From Oscillatoria princeps RMCB-10 (GTDB taxonomy: Bacteria > Cyanobacteriota > Cyanobacteriia > Cyanobacteriales > Oscillatoriaceae): a DNA stretch of 64,000 bases. The DNA lies in NCBI GenBank assembly GCA_019359235.1, contig JAHHHT010000020.1, positions 62,001-126,000 on the forward strand. The letters run 5' to 3'. Below are positions 1 to 8,885 of the stretch, in pieces (the stretch's first letter is position 1; every line of letters begins with the position of its first letter). The position numbers were made by a program, and so were the translations under genes. The notes under the pieces are model-generated. The model ran no database searches. It had not been told where the DNA came from and saw only the letters and a program-made list of their open reading frames with translations.

Positions 1-40
1 CTGCGGTTGCCAATTAAAGACCCAATCAAAAATTCATCAC

Positions 41-1789
41 ATGCGCTCGCTTTTCAAGACTTTGCCGCTCAGCTGGGCGGGTTTTTTTTCCCTGGGAATT
101 GCCCTCATGAGTGGCATTTTCATGGGGCTTGCCGCCGCGCCAGTGGCGGCTTGGCCACTGGCGTGGGTGGCACTCGCTCCCCTGTGGGTGCTGGTGGTTG
201 AAACAAGCAAGAAGCCAGAAGAAAAAAAGAATGCACTCCTTCCCAGGCTGAGCCCGGGCGCTAGGTTTGGCCGGCTCCGCCAACTGCTCGCAAATTCTAA
301 ATTTTTAAGGGGTTTGGCGTGGGGGATTGGCTACCACGGCACAGCTTTATTTTGGATTACCGGCATTCACCCCATGACCTGGATGGGGGTGCCTTGGCTT
401 GCCAGTCTGGCTATCGCAATTTTCTGCTGGGTTTTTATCACCCTCTGGGGCGCAGTATTAGTTGCAATCTGGGCAACTTGTCTATTTTGGATTTTGGATT
501 TTGGATTTTGGATTTCCCCTCGTTCCCAGGCGGAGCCTGGGAACGAGAATAACAAGAATAACAAAATATCAGGCTTAATTCGTGTTATAATCGGAACAGC
601 CCTGTGGTGCGGGTTAGAAACCCTCTGGAGTGCCGGCCCCCTTTGGTGGACATCCCTTTCCTACACCCAAAGCCCCCACAACCTCGCCATTTTGCACCTC
701 GGCCAACTCTCAGGCCCCTTAGCAGTGACAGCAGCGATTGTTGCCGTGAATGGGTTGATTGCGGAGGCTTGGATGAACCGCGCAGACCACGGTATCGCAG
801 AGGATAAGAAATTATTCTCAGCGTCCTTGGCGTTTGTGCGGTTTAATAATAAATATTTGCGCTTAGCGGTGGGATTGTTGGTGAGTTTGCACCTGGCAGG
901 TTTTGCCCTGTACAGCCGCCCCCTGACTCAGCAACCGGCAGATGCCTTGAAAGTGGGCGTAATTCAGGGTAATATTCCCAACGAAATCAAACTTTACTCA
1001 GAAGGCGGGCGTCGCGCAATAGAAGGCTACACCACCGGCTACCGAAATTTAGCAGAAAAGGGAGTAGACGCCATTCTCACTCCGGAAACCGCTTTGCCCT
1101 TTGTGTGGACAAAAGAGAATCTGCAGTACAGTTCTTTGTATCAGGCGATTCTGGATAAGGGTGTGCTTATTTGGGTGGGAGGATTTGGGCAGAAAGGGTT
1201 TAGCTTTACCAACAGTTTGTTTACTGTCACCGGCACCGGTGAGATTTTCAGCCGCTACGACAAGGCGAAGCTAGTACCACTGGGTGAGTACATTCCTTTT
1301 GAGCAATTTTTGGGAGGCTTAATTAACCGGCTGTCGCCTTTGGATGCGCACTTGGCTGCCGGTTCAGCTAAGCAGCTTTTGGATACGCCTTTTGGTCGGG
1401 CTATTGTCGGTATTTGCTATGAGTCGGCTTTTGCCGAACACTTCCGGCGTCAGGCGGCGGAAGGGGGGCAATTTATCCTCACGGCGTCTAACAATGCCCA
1501 CTACCGCCCGTCAATGCCGGCGCAGCACCACGCCCAAGATGTGATGCGGGCGATTGAAACCGACCGGTGGGCGGTGCGGGCGACCAACACCGGCTATTCT
1601 GGAATTGTTGACCCCCACGGCAGAACTTTGTGGATGTCTAGGATAAATACCTACGAGATTCATGCGGCGACGATTGAGCGCCGAAAAACTCAGACGCTGT
1701 ATGTGCGCTGGGGGGATTGGCTGACGCCGGTGCTGTTGGCTGTGGCGGGCGCAGTTGGGTTGCTCAACTCGCGCAGCGGTGAGCGCTAG
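41..1789 (+). CDS. lnt: Apolipoprotein N-acyltransferase
   Basis: Predicted to transfer the third acyl chain onto the N-terminal cysteine of lipoproteins in the inner membrane. The 582-residue product has hydrophobic helices over about residues 10-50, 95-155, 180-240 and 270-295, a periplasmic carbon-nitrogen hydrolase domain at about 303-545, and a last helix near 560-575. The nitrilase-type triad is visible: Glu349 in LTPETALPF, Lys408 in YDKAKLVPLGEY and Cys459 in GICYESAF. It is longer than many homologues because of two loop insertions, about residues 53-90 and 148-176. The second is encoded by a heptamer repeat plus a perfect 13-bp palindrome (see repeat at 483). Start is the first ATG in frame; no strong Shine-Dalgarno is seen. 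The family call is firm from the catalytic motifs and topology. Confidence 0.95.
   Translation: MRSLFKTLPLSWAGFFSLGIALMSGIFMGLAAAPVAAWPLAWVALAPLWVLVVETSKKPEEKKNALLPRLSPGARFGRLRQLLANSKFLRGLAWGIGYHGTALFWITGIHPMTWMGVPWLASLAIAIFCWVFITLWGAVLVAIWATCLFWILDFGFWISPRSQAEPGNENNKNNKISGLIRVIIGTALWCGLETLWSAGPLWWTSLSYTQSPHNLAILHLGQLSGPLAVTAAIVAVNGLIAEAWMNRADHGIAEDKKLFSASLAFVRFNNKYLRLAVGLLVSLHLAGFALYSRPLTQQPADALKVGVIQGNIPNEIKLYSEGGRRAIEGYTTGYRNLAEKGVDAILTPETALPFVWTKENLQYSSLYQAILDKGVLIWVGGFGQKGFSFTNSLFTVTGTGEIFSRYDKAKLVPLGEYIPFEQFLGGLINRLSPLDAHLAAGSAKQLLDTPFGRAIVGICYESAFAEHFRRQAAEGGQFILTASNNAHYRPSMPAQHHAQDVMRAIETDRWAVRATNTGYSGIVDPHGRTLWMSRINTYEIHAATIERRKTQTLYVRWGDWLTPVLLAVAGAVGLLNSRSGER
483..563. repeat. Heptamer repeat plus palindrome inside lnt
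   Basis: About three copies of a TTTTGGA-type heptamer (483-513) are followed by a perfect 13-bp inverted repeat, CTCGTTCCCAGGC (519-531) with its complement at 535-547. Both are of the kind normally found between genes; a related half-palindrome occurs at about 43570. Here they lie in frame within lnt and encode a polar loop. Confidence 0.75.
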
Positions 1790-1824
1790 ATCCGGAGTTT
1801 GGGTCAGGGGTTCAAGGATGTAGG

Positions 1825-1916
1825 TATAGCGGTTTTCAGTTGGATGAAGTACCAGAAACCCGGTTTCTTAAAGAAACCGGGTTTCTCAGTACCTCACTCA
1901 TACGAAAAACGCTATA
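1825..1916. repeat. MITE-like palindromic element, copy 1
   Basis: A 92-bp element that begins TATAGCGGTTTTCAG and ends with the near-complement, closing on GCTATA. The centre is a perfect 14-bp palindrome, AGAAACCCGGTTTC-TTAAA-GAAACCGGGTTTCT. It carries no coding sequence. Related copies are at 4602, 5970, 7880, 22523, 25546, 41490, 42111, 46860 and, interrupted, 40565. Confidence 0.85.
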
Positions 1917-1995
1917 GTATTTTTTCTCGGGTTGAAAAAGCTTGCCTGCCATTTTTTTAAATCCAAAATCCTTGCATCCAAAATCCAAAATTGTT

Positions 1996-3243
1996 ATGAC
2001 CTATGATGTTCCCGGTCGTGCTGACAAACTGAGCGCCGAGCTCGTGGAAAAATGGAATGAGACCATCCGGGCTGCCTACGAGCGCTTGCAGCCAGAGTGG
2101 GGAAGCCGCTTTTTCAGTCTCTCACCGCAAAGCTTTACAAATCCCGTAACGGTGGCCATTAAGTGGTTTGCCGATCCGGCAGAGCCGGCTTTCTGCCTGG
2201 GGGGGGAAGTTGGGCGGGAACTCTCCGACTGGGGTGTCAGGGGCCGGCACGTCCTCCACAACGAATATTGCGAATACCGCACCATCGAGAAACCAGATGC
2301 TAGCGGCAGAATGCGGCCAAAGCGAATTCAGGTAACAGCGGAACTGCGGGAATACTGGGTCTGTATTGCCAAGCACGACCCCGTTACCGTCTGCGCAATG
2401 GCAGAGAGCGCTCTCGGCTTTCAGCCGGCTTGGGAGGATCTTTATGGAGTCAGTGACCCAAACGAGTTAACCGAAGAACAGAGGGAAATTGCCTTTTCCA
2501 CACTGGTTGCCGGTAATGGCGGCGATAGCAAGCTTAAGGATGCTGGAGTTCCCGACCAGCCGACAGGAAGGCTGAACACCGATAGCGCCCTGTTCATGAC
2601 CCATCCGATCAACGGGCTCGACGACTTGCTCTATATCGTCATGTTTGGCGCTAAGCCTTTCGCTCGCCCCACCTCTAGCGGCTTTGAGCCGGTGACGAAA
2701 GAGCAAATCTTCCGCGAATACGGCTTCGAGCATTTGGCGTGCCGGCACGCCGATCCAGCCGCCGCTATGGGCGCTTACGGAGCTGTTTTCAACGGCCAAC
2801 CTGTCGCCTTTGCCAACCCCCTGGGGATGTATATCCAGTCTTTCACCAAAGATGTTTTCCTTTACCAGGACAGTCCTGTTCCAGATTCCTGGGTTCGCTT
2901 CAGCCGGGGCGAGCCAGGCATGTATCAGCGCCTGGAATTTGGGCCGGCTGATGACGAGCCAGCATTTCTGGATGATATTATTGTAGCTGTCGGCAGCAGC
3001 GAGCAACCCCTGACTGGCGGGTTTCAACTCCTGCAACAGCTGGAAGTCGGGCCGGTGGTGCTTATTGGAGCCCCAACCCCAGTAAAAGAAGAAGAGTACC
3101 AGATTGTAACTGCAAGTGATGCTGCGATTAACTGCAGTGAAGCCCGCGTGTGCGACACGATAAAAACGCTCAAACAAGAGTATGATTCCTCCCAGCAAAC
3201 AGTTCGCATAGCGCCGCGAACAATGGGGAAACGACAATCTTGA
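1996..3243 (+). CDS. Unknown protein upstream of DyP-type peroxidase
   Basis: I do not recognise this 415-residue protein. It looks soluble, with no signal peptide or membrane segment, and is acidic and rich in aromatic residues. The frame is open from 1942, but the upstream part reads through a heptamer-like repeat, so the ATG at 1996 that begins MTYDVPGRADKL is preferred. It lies 127 bp upstream of the DyP-type peroxidase on the same strand, so co-transcription and a shared function are plausible inferences. Its C-terminal half contains a stretch (about residues 205-330) rich in Phe, Gly and Pro that suggests a compact beta domain. No catalytic motif can be named. Confidence 0.7.
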   Translation: MTYDVPGRADKLSAELVEKWNETIRAAYERLQPEWGSRFFSLSPQSFTNPVTVAIKWFADPAEPAFCLGGEVGRELSDWGVRGRHVLHNEYCEYRTIEKPDASGRMRPKRIQVTAELREYWVCIAKHDPVTVCAMAESALGFQPAWEDLYGVSDPNELTEEQREIAFSTLVAGNGGDSKLKDAGVPDQPTGRLNTDSALFMTHPINGLDDLLYIVMFGAKPFARPTSSGFEPVTKEQIFREYGFEHLACRHADPAAAMGAYGAVFNGQPVAFANPLGMYIQSFTKDVFLYQDSPVPDSWVRFSRGEPGMYQRLEFGPADDEPAFLDDIIVAVGSSEQPLTGGFQLLQQLEVGPVVLIGAPTPVKEEEYQIVTASDAAINCSEARVCDTIKTLKQEYDSSQQTVRIAPRTMGKRQS

Positions 3244-3370
3244 CAAATTGATTCTCCTCAGGTTTTGCCCTCGTTTTGTAGGGGCGGTTGGCTAGGGAAC
3301 ATCCCGATTTTGTTTCTGTCCCGCCCCCAGGGGAAGTAAGCAAACCAGATTAATTAAATGTTTAACTATT

Positions 3371-4600
3371 ATGCTTCAAGAAGGCATCTATCACGCCCCG
3401 GGCGTGCGTCCCGGAAAGTTTTTTACCATCTTGTTTCTCCGAGCGGGAAGGGGTTGCAGCGCTTCTCAAGTCGGAGAAGCATTTAAAACCCTGTGGGAAA
3501 TGTATCAGGCTCTCAAACGGGGCGAGGTGAGAGATTTACCCGAACATCCTGTCCCGAATGGGGATTTAACCGTTTTGGTCGGATATGGGCCGAATGTATT
3601 TAAACTCCCTGATGTCCGGCGACCTCTGCCGCCCGATCTGGGAACTCAAAATCAGTTTCGCTCACCTCGCCCAACCGGGGGAGGACGGCTGCTCGCCGCA
3701 TCGGGTCTTTCCTATGCAGATGACGCGCGCACCAATCCGGCTACTGAGGAAATTGCGGTGCAATTTATTGCTGAAACCGAACTGGCGGTGAATCGCGCTG
3801 TTGTGGAAACCTGGAAAGTCCTGCAAGACATGACTGACCCGGAAACCGGCTCGTCACCGTTACTTTTGACGAGTTTTTACAGTGGATTTCAGCGGGATGA
3901 CGAGCGCAGCTGGATTGATTTTCATGACGGGATTTCTAACCTGAAAAGCTCGGAACGAGAAAAAGCAATCGCAATCAAGCCCAGCAATGTGCCAGAGGCT
4001 CAGTGGACTGAGGGGGGGACTTATCTTGCCTTCCTGAGGCTGGGAGTTGATTTGACAATTTGGCGGAGGCTCAACCGGCAGGAACAGGAGCGTATGGTGG
4101 GGAGGGATAAATTGTCTGGCTGTCCTCTCGCATCGCTCGACAGTGAGGGGGAGCCGGTGGCGGTGAGCGGCTGTCCCTTTGCCGGCACGCGGGAAATTCG
4201 CGAGCCGGCTAACGAGGCTTTCCGCGAGGCTCCTGCTGTTTCGCTGGACTCCCCTTTGAATAAAAGCCATATCCACAGGGCGAATCAGAACAAGAAAGAG
4301 GACGCTGGCTCTCGGAACTCACTGCGCATTTTCCGCCAAGGTTACGAGTTTCTCGAACCTGTCGATAGCGCTCCTGGCTTCAGGACTGGGCTGAACTTTG
4401 TGAGTTTCCAAGACACGCCTGAACGCCTGTTCCGAATGCTGACATCAGAGGGTTGGCTTGGCAGCACAAATTTCGGCGGTGACAGCAAAAATCAGCTCCC
4501 AGGCATGGATCGTTTGCTTAGCGTCCGTGCGGCTGCGGTGTTTTTGGTCCCACCGGCTGTTGAGGGGGAAGTGTTTCCGGGAGCGAGTATTCTCATGTAG
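3371..4600 (+). CDS. DyP-type heme peroxidase
   Basis: Predicted dye-decolorizing peroxidase, a heme enzyme that reduces hydrogen peroxide with various organic donors. Of its 409 residues, these match the family: the distal aspartate motif FHDGISN (Asp186 of the GxxDG-type site), the proximal heme ligand His300 in SHIHRAN, the RIFRQGYEF block with Arg319/Arg322, and the GLNFVSFQ strand at 340-347. There is no Tat or Sec signal, so it is probably cytoplasmic or carried by a shell; I cannot identify an encapsulin targeting tail at the C-terminus. It follows the unknown gene at 1996. A MITE-like element begins two bases after its stop codon. Substrate cannot be deduced. Confidence 0.88.
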   Translation: MLQEGIYHAPGVRPGKFFTILFLRAGRGCSASQVGEAFKTLWEMYQALKRGEVRDLPEHPVPNGDLTVLVGYGPNVFKLPDVRRPLPPDLGTQNQFRSPRPTGGGRLLAASGLSYADDARTNPATEEIAVQFIAETELAVNRAVVETWKVLQDMTDPETGSSPLLLTSFYSGFQRDDERSWIDFHDGISNLKSSEREKAIAIKPSNVPEAQWTEGGTYLAFLRLGVDLTIWRRLNRQEQERMVGRDKLSGCPLASLDSEGEPVAVSGCPFAGTREIREPANEAFREAPAVSLDSPLNKSHIHRANQNKKEDAGSRNSLRIFRQGYEFLEPVDSAPGFRTGLNFVSFQDTPERLFRMLTSEGWLGSTNFGGDSKNQLPGMDRLLSVRAAAVFLVPPAVEGEVFPGASILM

Positions 4601-4601
4601 C

Positions 4602-4681
4602 TATAGCGAGCAGGCAGAAGAAACCCGGTTTCTTAAAGAAACCGGGTTTCTCAGTACCTCACTAATATGAGAAAGGCTATA
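4602..4681. repeat. MITE-like palindromic element, copy 2
   Basis: The 80-bp element starts at TATAGC right after the peroxidase stop codon and ends at GCTATA. The central AGAAACCCGGTTTC palindrome is intact, but the left arm between terminus and palindrome is shortened relative to copy 1. As a strong hairpin just after a gene it may also act as an mRNA 3' end; that is inference. Confidence 0.8.
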
Positions 4682-4746
4682 TCTCGCAGGACAGGCCGAA
4701 AAGCCTGTCCCAGAAACCCGGGTTCTGAGATTTCAAGACCGGCTCT

Positions 4747-5598
4747 CTAGACGAACTTGAAGTCTAACGATAAATCGGCATCGGTTCGGTCAACCAAAAC
4801 AGCGATTACATCATTGCCTCTCATCACTAAGCCATCTTGAACACTGGCACTGCCGGCACCCGACTCGAATCGGCTGCTCAGCCAGTATTCACTGCTACTT
4901 CCGCGCACTTGGATTTTATCTCCTTGCTGCCAGGAAAAGTCTTGAATAATTGCCCAGGAAGAGCCCAGATAGAAGACTCCGCTGGAATCGCCAAGCACGA
5001 AAGTATCTGCCCCTGCGCCACCGGTTAAAACATCAACCTCCCCACTCATGCTAACACTCGTCGCGCCAGCAAGCGTATCATTTCCATCACCGCCATTCAG
5101 GCTGTCGTTTTCTGTGCCGGCATTCAGGCTGTCGTTGCCGGTTCCGCCCCACAGCTGGTCGTTCCCTGTACCGCCTATCAGGGTATCGCTATCATTTTCG
5201 CCATACAGCTGGTCGTTGCCGGTGCCTCCCAACAGGCGGTCGTTACCATCGAAACCGTACAGCAGGTCGCTGTCAGCGTTGCCATCGAGGATATCGTTAC
5301 CCACTCCGCCATAAAGCTGGTCGTTACCAGAATTTCCTAACAGGCTGTCGTTCCCAGCGTCGCCCCACATCCTGTCGCTGCCGGCGTTGCCTAAAATCGT
5401 GTCGTTACCTGTTCCGCCCCACAGAGAGTCGTTACCAGACAAACCATCTATAAGGTCATTCCCGTTATCCCCACGAATAGTGTCATTCCCGCCATTGCCA
5501 AACAAGGTATCATTCCCGTCAAGGCCAGACATACTGACGGATGTGGAACTTTGCCAATAGTGGGCGTTTGCAGCGTTTGTTCCTGTCCAGACAGCCAT
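4747..5598 (-). CDS. RTX-type calcium-binding repeat protein
   Basis: A 283-residue protein made largely of hemolysin-type nonapeptide repeats of the form GGxGNDxLx, from about residue 27 to 205 (for example GGTGNDQLYGG, GGTGNDSLNAG). These fold into calcium-filled parallel beta rolls in exported proteins. The C-terminal 75 residues, with GADTFVLGD and IIQDFSWQQGDKIQV, match the usual cap after RTX repeats and probably carry a type I secretion signal. There is no N-terminal signal peptide and no enzymatic domain. The short phrase SVSMSG recurs near both ends of the repeat block. No hlyB/hlyD-type transporter genes are adjacent. The role of the secreted protein is unknown; surface or adhesion functions are guesses. 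Confidence 0.85.
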   Translation of the reverse strand: MAVWTGTNAANAHYWQSSTSVSMSGLDGNDTLFGNGGNDTIRGDNGNDLIDGLSGNDSLWGGTGNDTILGNAGSDRMWGDAGNDSLLGNSGNDQLYGGVGNDILDGNADSDLLYGFDGNDRLLGGTGNDQLYGENDSDTLIGGTGNDQLWGGTGNDSLNAGTENDSLNGGDGNDTLAGATSVSMSGEVDVLTGGAGADTFVLGDSSGVFYLGSSWAIIQDFSWQQGDKIQVRGSSSEYWLSSRFESGAGSASVQDGLVMRGNDVIAVLVDRTDADLSLDFKFV

Positions 5599-6182
5599 TG
5601 TGAGTTACTCCCGATCGACTTGGATTTGCACACCTTACATACCTGTATGTCGATATCGTTTCAGGAAGGTTCCCGAATTTTTTCGGCAGTAGACAGTTAT
5701 TAAACTGGCCCCGTTACTGAGTCTCACAAGAAAGTTAATGCTAACCTACCATTAGCTTTATCAATTCCCAGCATAGATATTTATTAATACTTCTCTAAAT
5801 AGGCCAGGGGCTTCGAGAAAAAGCCAGAAGGCACCTGAACGACTTATAATAATTTAGAGGGCGGGCTCTCAGCACAAGGCTTTCGGCATCCAGTGGCGCG
5901 GAGGGAACACGCCACAGCAGAGCCACAGTTGGGAGAGCAACGCACCCTACAACCCACGGATGAGCGTCAAGAAACCAGGTTTCTTAAAGAAACCTGGTTT
6001 CTGGCCACGGGGATGTTATGTTTAATTATGCCGGCCTATTTAGGAATTGGTAATTATACAGTTTGACCGGCGGGTTGAAAGCGCTGTGTTTGCTAAACAT
6101 TCCCGAGTGTGATAATCGAACCCTGTTTAGCTGACCGGCTCGCTAAGATTGGGACAGGAGGGTTCTGAGTGGAGTTGAAGCT
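5599..6182. other. Intergenic region between divergent genes
   Basis: 584 bp between the divergently read RTX gene and ATP-grasp gene. It should hold both promoters, though I cannot pick a convincing pair of boxes. It contains a variant copy of the family palindrome at 5970-6001 (AGAAACCAGGTTTC-TTAAA-GAAACCTGGTTTCT), in which both arms carry the same compensating change (CCCGG to CCAGG), so pairing is kept. Confidence 0.6.
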
Positions 6183-7769
6183 ATGCAAACGCTGAGTTTC
6201 TCTGGCACTAAACAGGCTGAGCTGTTCCAGCAGCTGCAGGCACAGTTGCGCGACTGCTGGCACACGATTGAGCAGTTCGACCGTGGGGATTACGATATTT
6301 TGGTCGTCCCCTCTCTCAGCCTCGACCAGCGAGAATTGCAGAAGATTCAGGGCGCAGATCACTACGAAGAGCGACACCTTTTTTCTTTAATCCGTCTGCG
6401 GAACCCCCGGACGCGGCTGATTTACGTCACGTCGCAACCGCTGCACCCCAGCGTGATTGATTACTACCTCCACCTGTTGCCGGGAATTCCGTTTTCCCAC
6501 GCTCGCGAGCGCTTGCTGCTTTTCTCGACTTACGATTCTTCTCCCAAGTCATTAATCTACAAGATTCTAGAGCGCCCCCGGCTGATCGAGCGGATACGGC
6601 AGGCATTGCGACCGGGAAAATCTTACATGGTATGTTTCAACTCCACTCTTTTAGAGAAGGAGTTTTCCTTACTGCTGGGCATCCCCTTGCTGGCGCTCGA
6701 CCCCGATTTGCTCTGCTGGGGGACTAAAAGCGGCAGCCGGCAAATTTTTGCTGAGTGCGGTATCCCCCATCCCGCCGGCAGCCCGCTGGTTTGGAATGCT
6801 GACGATCTCGCTGAAGCCGCCGCCGAACTGTGGGATGCGCAACCGGCTTTGCAGCGGATGGTTGTTAAGCTCAATGAAGGGTTTTCCGGGGAGGGTAACG
6901 CGGTGCTAGAATTGCGCTCCCTGCAGGATTTTGCGCCGGCACAGCGGGCGGCGGCGATTCTCGCCAGCTTCCCCTTTTTGCGCTTCCAAGCTGCCGGCGA
7001 AACCTGGGAAAATTTCAGCACCCGCATCCGGGAGTTGGGGGCAATTGTCGAGGCGTTTGTGGGAGGGGAAGTGAAGCGCTCTCCCAGCGTCCAAGCTCGC
7101 ATCAACCCCACCGGCGAGGTGGAAATCCTCTCCACCCACGACCAGATTTTAGGCGGGCCAGATAGCCAGATTTTTCTCGGCTGCCGGTTTCCAGCGGATC
7201 AGGCTTACCGGCTGAGCTTGCAGGAGCTGGGAGCGACAGTTGGCATGAAATTGGCGGAAAAAGGGGCGCTGGAGCGGTTTGGGGTGGATTTTATCGCGGT
7301 GCTGCAAGAGGATGGCCGGTGGGATTTGCAGGCGATTGAAATTAACCTGCGCAAAGGCGGCACAACTCATCCGTTTATGACTCTCAAACTGCTCACTAAT
7401 GGCCGGTACGAGCGCTCTACCGGCCTGTTTTACAGCCTGCAGGGGCGTCCGAAGTATTACATCGCCACCGACAATCTGCAAAAAGACTGCTACCGGGGGT
7501 TGCTGCCGAACGATTTGATGGATATCATTGCTTACAACCAGCTGCACTTTGACAGCAGCACGGAAACCGGCACAGTTTTCCATCTCATGGGCTGTCTTTC
7601 GCAGTTCGGCAAGTTGGGGCTGACGAGTATTGGCAATTCTCCGCAGCAGGCTGAGGAGATTTACAGCAGAGCCGTTAACGTTCTGGATCGGGAAACCCAA
7701 CCCACTGCCGGTGATGCCGGCTGGCAAGCCCAGCCCAGTCTCCCCATTTCGTGGTACAGACAGGATTGA
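6183..7769 (+). CDS. ATP-grasp ligase, PGM1/peptide ligase-like
   Basis: A 528-residue protein with the outline of a carboxylate-amine ligase. The N-terminal part (about 1-180) is a pre-ATP-grasp domain, and residues 185-400 resemble an ATP-grasp fold: RMVVKLNEGFSGEGNAVLEL supplies the nucleotide-binding lysine and glycine-rich loop, and DLQAIEINLRKGGTTHP carries the metal-binding Glu/Asn pair. This pattern matches proteins annotated as peptide ligase PGM1-related, after the pheganomycin ligase. ATP-dependent amide bond formation is expected; the substrate is unknown. It stands alone on this strand and converges with a 2OG-Fe(II) dioxygenase gene at 7937. Start ATG follows a weak ribosome site. 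Confidence 0.75.
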   Translation: MQTLSFSGTKQAELFQQLQAQLRDCWHTIEQFDRGDYDILVVPSLSLDQRELQKIQGADHYEERHLFSLIRLRNPRTRLIYVTSQPLHPSVIDYYLHLLPGIPFSHARERLLLFSTYDSSPKSLIYKILERPRLIERIRQALRPGKSYMVCFNSTLLEKEFSLLLGIPLLALDPDLLCWGTKSGSRQIFAECGIPHPAGSPLVWNADDLAEAAAELWDAQPALQRMVVKLNEGFSGEGNAVLELRSLQDFAPAQRAAAILASFPFLRFQAAGETWENFSTRIRELGAIVEAFVGGEVKRSPSVQARINPTGEVEILSTHDQILGGPDSQIFLGCRFPADQAYRLSLQELGATVGMKLAEKGALERFGVDFIAVLQEDGRWDLQAIEINLRKGGTTHPFMTLKLLTNGRYERSTGLFYSLQGRPKYYIATDNLQKDCYRGLLPNDLMDIIAYNQLHFDSSTETGTVFHLMGCLSQFGKLGLTSIGNSPQQAEEIYSRAVNVLDRETQPTAGDAGWQAQPSLPISWYRQD

Positions 7770-7879
7770 TGTCCTGTTTGTAGAGACGCGACTGGACGTT
7801 CTACAGCACGCCCTTACTTGGGTGAGGGCTAAAGCTCTCACTACAAACTTAGAGTGTTTTTCATATTAGTGAGCTACTG

Positions 7880-7934
7880 AAAAACCCGGTTTCTTAAAGA
7901 AACCGGGTTTCTGGGGCGTACTGGAAACCGCTCT
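7880..7934. repeat. MITE-like palindrome, copy between convergent genes
   Basis: AAAACCCGGTTTCTTAAAGAAACCGGGTTTCT, followed by a terminus resembling TATAGAGCGGTTTCC on the opposite strand. It sits between the convergent ATP-grasp and dioxygenase genes and could end transcription from both sides. Confidence 0.75.
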
Positions 7935-7936
7935 AT

Positions 7937-8605
7937 TTAATCGGTCAGCAAGCTGGGAGAAGTCAGAACAAATACGTCTCGCGTTCCCTCAGCGTCAGCT
8001 ACCGGTTTAATGGGAGTGGTGAAGTGGAAAAATTCCCTGTCATTCACCAAGAGCAGTTCGCCCGGATTCAGGATTTTATTAAAAATGGGCTTTTCCTTCT
8101 TGGCTGTGTGCAGATGGGTTTCCCCGCCTTGGATATTTTGCCGGTCAACCGAGAATATCCCGATAAACTCGCACCCGTCTCGGTGGATACCTTCCGGCGC
8201 AGGGTTGCCAAAATTGTTCGGCGAGCAGGTTGTCCTGATTTGGTGAACTCCTATTTCAACTCCCGGAGCGAGTTTGCAGTAATCGCTAAATTCAAAGACA
8301 AGTTTTTTAAACTCATCAAGGGCGATAAGCGCCTCATCTAGTTCGGCAAACTCTCTCTTGACATCTCCCAGTAAGGGATTGTAGTCTTTGCTTTGGTAAA
8401 GGTAGCCATGAGGGAGCTTGATTAGCTCGTTTCCAGAGATTTGGAAACGAGATAATCTTCGCCAGCGATATTTCCCTTTCACATAAGGGTCAGCCGGCAG
8501 ATCGGCAAAAAATCGCTTGAACCCCTCTAGCTTTATGGAACTGACTTTTTCTAAAGCAAAGCTAATCGCGTAATCTAAAATTGGCGATTCCAATACGGTT
8601 TGCAT
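7937..8605 (-). CDS. 2OG-Fe(II) dioxygenase family protein
   Basis: Predicted non-heme iron, 2-oxoglutarate-dependent oxygenase of 222 residues. The HxD...H iron triad is readable: His141 and Asp143 in EGIHRDGCEF and His194 in DREFFHFTTPI, with Arg209 as a candidate 2-oxoglutarate ligand. Other family-like blocks are GGETHLHTA and LNPGELLLVND. This is the arrangement of the 2OG-Fe dioxygenase family that includes free amino acid hydroxylases such as isoleucine 4-hydroxylase; hydroxylation of an amino acid is an inference. The ATG at 8605 has a GAGG ribosome site about 8 bases upstream. The gene converges with the ATP-grasp ligase. Confidence 0.85.
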   Translation of the reverse strand: MQTVLESPILDYAISFALEKVSSIKLEGFKRFFADLPADPYVKGKYRWRRLSRFQISGNELIKLPHGYLYQSKDYNPLLGDVKREFAELDEALIALDEFKKLVFEFSDYCKLAPGVEIGVHQIRTTCSPNNFGNPAPEGIHRDGCEFIGIFSVDRQNIQGGETHLHTAKKEKPIFNKILNPGELLLVNDREFFHFTTPIKPVADAEGTRDVFVLTSPSLLTD

Positions 8606-8885
8606 ACTTTTTTCCTCGTTTTCCCGCGATCCCTGTCCTTAATCCTTACTTAAGGAGGTCTCTACTCTCAGTATAGAACACCTTTTTTAAAAGAGTTGCT
8701 ATATTGACTACAAAAAGTGCCAAGTTATGATATAGCGCGGTAGGACTTGCCAGCCAGTGCCGAGCGGAGGCAAACGGTAGTGTCGGATCGAACAGCCGTT
8801 TGCCCCTGCGGCATAACTCTCCGCCGGATCAATCCGGCTGAGCAGTCACTCCTTGAGTTTCTTTGAACAGCCGGTAGGGCCAGAG

